This document shows, in pieces, positions 62,925 through 64,000 of a stretch of DNA of 64,000 nt (positions within the stretch are counted from its first letter, which is position 1; every line of letters starts with the position of its first letter). The translations under genes were made by a program, and so were the position numbers. The notes under the pieces are model-generated. The model was not told where the DNA came from. It ran no database searches and saw only the letters and a program-made list of their open reading frames with translations. The DNA comes from Batillaria attramentaria (lineage: Eukaryota; Mollusca; Gastropoda; Batillariidae). The stretch lies in assembly GCA_018292915.2 (NCBI GenBank), contig JACVVK020000496.1:62001-126000 (forward strand), in the 5' to 3' direction.

Positions 62925-63594
62925 GGCCGCGTTTCTTACGCAAAGGCGCTCGCGGGCGCTTGCGGAGGTCGCTTTGCCTCGTTGGGAAACGGCCAATTAG
63001 AACCAAGGCGCTTTCAAAATGGCGGCGGAATCACGAACACGGTTGTTGGCAAAGTTGAAAAGGAAGAAGAAAACTCTAGTGCTCGCAGCTATCAGTCATC
63101 TTTTGAGCGCAGAAGACGACGTTTTTGACGAGGAGCAATAATTACTGGCTTGGAGCATGATATACCGCTAGTATGCATGTTCTGCTCGATGCAAAACGGA
63201 GACGTAAGGCACCATTACGTACTCACTTTGACCACTCCTTCCCCACAAACACGCACAACATATCCCTGAATGACTGGCGACCACGGCCCGGTGCAATTAG
63301 CTCAAATTATTTTCGTATACTATTCTGCACAATTACAAGTTGGGACAGAAGGTCTCCATCCACCCGCAAATTCATTTAAGCCATTTCTTAGTTCCACTTC
63401 AACGGAGCCTTCGGTGGGCGCCGCCATCTTTGTTTACATAGAAACTGACCACGTGACCTTTTGCTCGCGGCGAACTTGCTTCAGACTTCGCACGCGAGCG
63501 CTTTTTCTGCACGCCGCGGGCAAGGTGCATGTAAACGGTTTCATAGGAAAGCGCCCCGGAACGTTTCGAAGCGCCCGCCTTAAGAAACGCGGCC
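62925..63594 (+). mobile_element. PIF/Harbinger-like non-autonomous element
   Basis: Inverted ends GGCCGCGTTTCTTA and TAAGAAACGCGGCC are perfect over 14 bases. CAG flanks both sides (62922-62924, 63595-63597), fitting 3-bp duplications of this superfamily. Only a 40-codon ORF remains inside, so it looks like an internally deleted copy. Confidence 0.75.
63019..63141 (+). pseudogene. Harbinger nuclease N-terminal fragment (40 aa)
   Basis: MAAESRTRLLAKLKRKKKTL, then VLAAISHLLSAEDDVFDEEQ and stop. A basic stretch, an AAISHLL helix and an acidic end resemble the N-terminus of HARBI1-like nucleases. No DDE residues remain. Confidence 0.4.
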
Positions 63595-63597
63595 CAG

Positions 63598-64000
63598 AAG
63601 GTACATTTCTCATATCAGTGATTCGAAAAGGCGAAAAGAGAAATGTTACCCCCCCCCCCTTTTGGGGTATGCCAAATCTGTAATAGAGATGGAGGGTTCA
63701 GCCGGGGAAGGTTTAGTCACGCCACCTGGATCAAGTTTCTAAATACGGAGCGGGACTATACAATAACAACCCGCAACACTGAAAGAAGCAAGTGGTAGAG
63801 CACACAAGTGCAACATGCTAAGTCAGGGCTGGACATGGAACATAGAAGATAAGGGTTGATTAAAGTTAGACAATATCCCCTGCAGTTATACCGAACCTTT
63901 TATCAGAGACGATAGCCAATGTTTCTTTGATTCGTGTTAAATAACTGGTTTCAGAATGCCACTAACAGCGAAAAATCACACAGAGATAACAAATATATAA
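63598..64000. other. No gene recognised
   Basis: Unique sequence to the window end, with a poly-C run at about 63650 and no supported ORF. Confidence 0.5.

Overview
The window looks like a nuclear contig of an invertebrate animal, most likely a mollusc (inference). It has long AT-poor introns with consensus GT/AG ends, very abundant (TG)n/(GA)n tracts, tRNA-derived SINEs, P-element, Tigger-like, Harbinger-like and non-LTR remnants, and no bacterial gene organisation.

The core is a tandem array of one five-exon gene, all on the + strand: a 5'-truncated copy 1 (exons 4-5, 3155-5545) and three complete copies: copy 2 (12905-20269, 947 aa), copy 3 (25674-39717, 1065 aa) and copy 4 (49142-55736, 899 aa). 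Splice sites, phases and lengths agree exactly between copies, and each five-exon join stays in frame. The deduced protein has a Thr/Pro/Ser repeat tail of variable length, then a PD-(D/E)XK/NERD-like nuclease-type segment (FDVIVI...GEIK), then a superfamily-1 helicase-type ATPase. The ATPase shows a Q-like motif, Walker A GPPGTGKT, Walker B VLIDEA, and a motif V/VI-like end in exon 5. I cannot name the gene. Copies are nearly identical, introns included, but differ by clusters of amino-acid replacements at a few positions. Those positions include the one matching nucleic-acid-contacting motif Ia and sites beside motif V. This is the best candidate for an undescribed system: a tandem, rapidly diversifying nuclease-helicase-like family, possibly used in defence or self/non-self discrimination (inference).

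Layout: 1-2498, repeats and a Tigger-like remnant; 2499-6110, copy 1 tail and flank; 6180-9760, inserted mobile DNA (SAP exon, antisense THAP ORF, Harbinger/MADF remnant, 31-bp array, LTR-like end); 9760-12900, flank and copy 2 upstream region; 12905-21330, copy 2 with a non-LTR 3' fragment behind it; 21357-25396, duplicated flank and a 52-bp minisatellite; 25674-39717, copy 3, whose intron 1 carries a 4.2-kb P element with terminal repeats and target duplication; 39758-45955, a 6.2-kb CCA-rich minisatellite without a single T; 46046-48857, flank as after copy 2; 49142-55736, copy 4; 55795-58690, its flank with an LTR-like insertion; 58690-64000, unrelated sequence with a non-LTR fragment, a 41-bp minisatellite and a Harbinger-like element.

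Because the paralogous blocks align base by base, one copy gives the empty site for an insertion in another. That allowed direct boundary calls for a Tigger-like element, a SINE, an LTR-like element and an unclassified element with 4-bp duplications.
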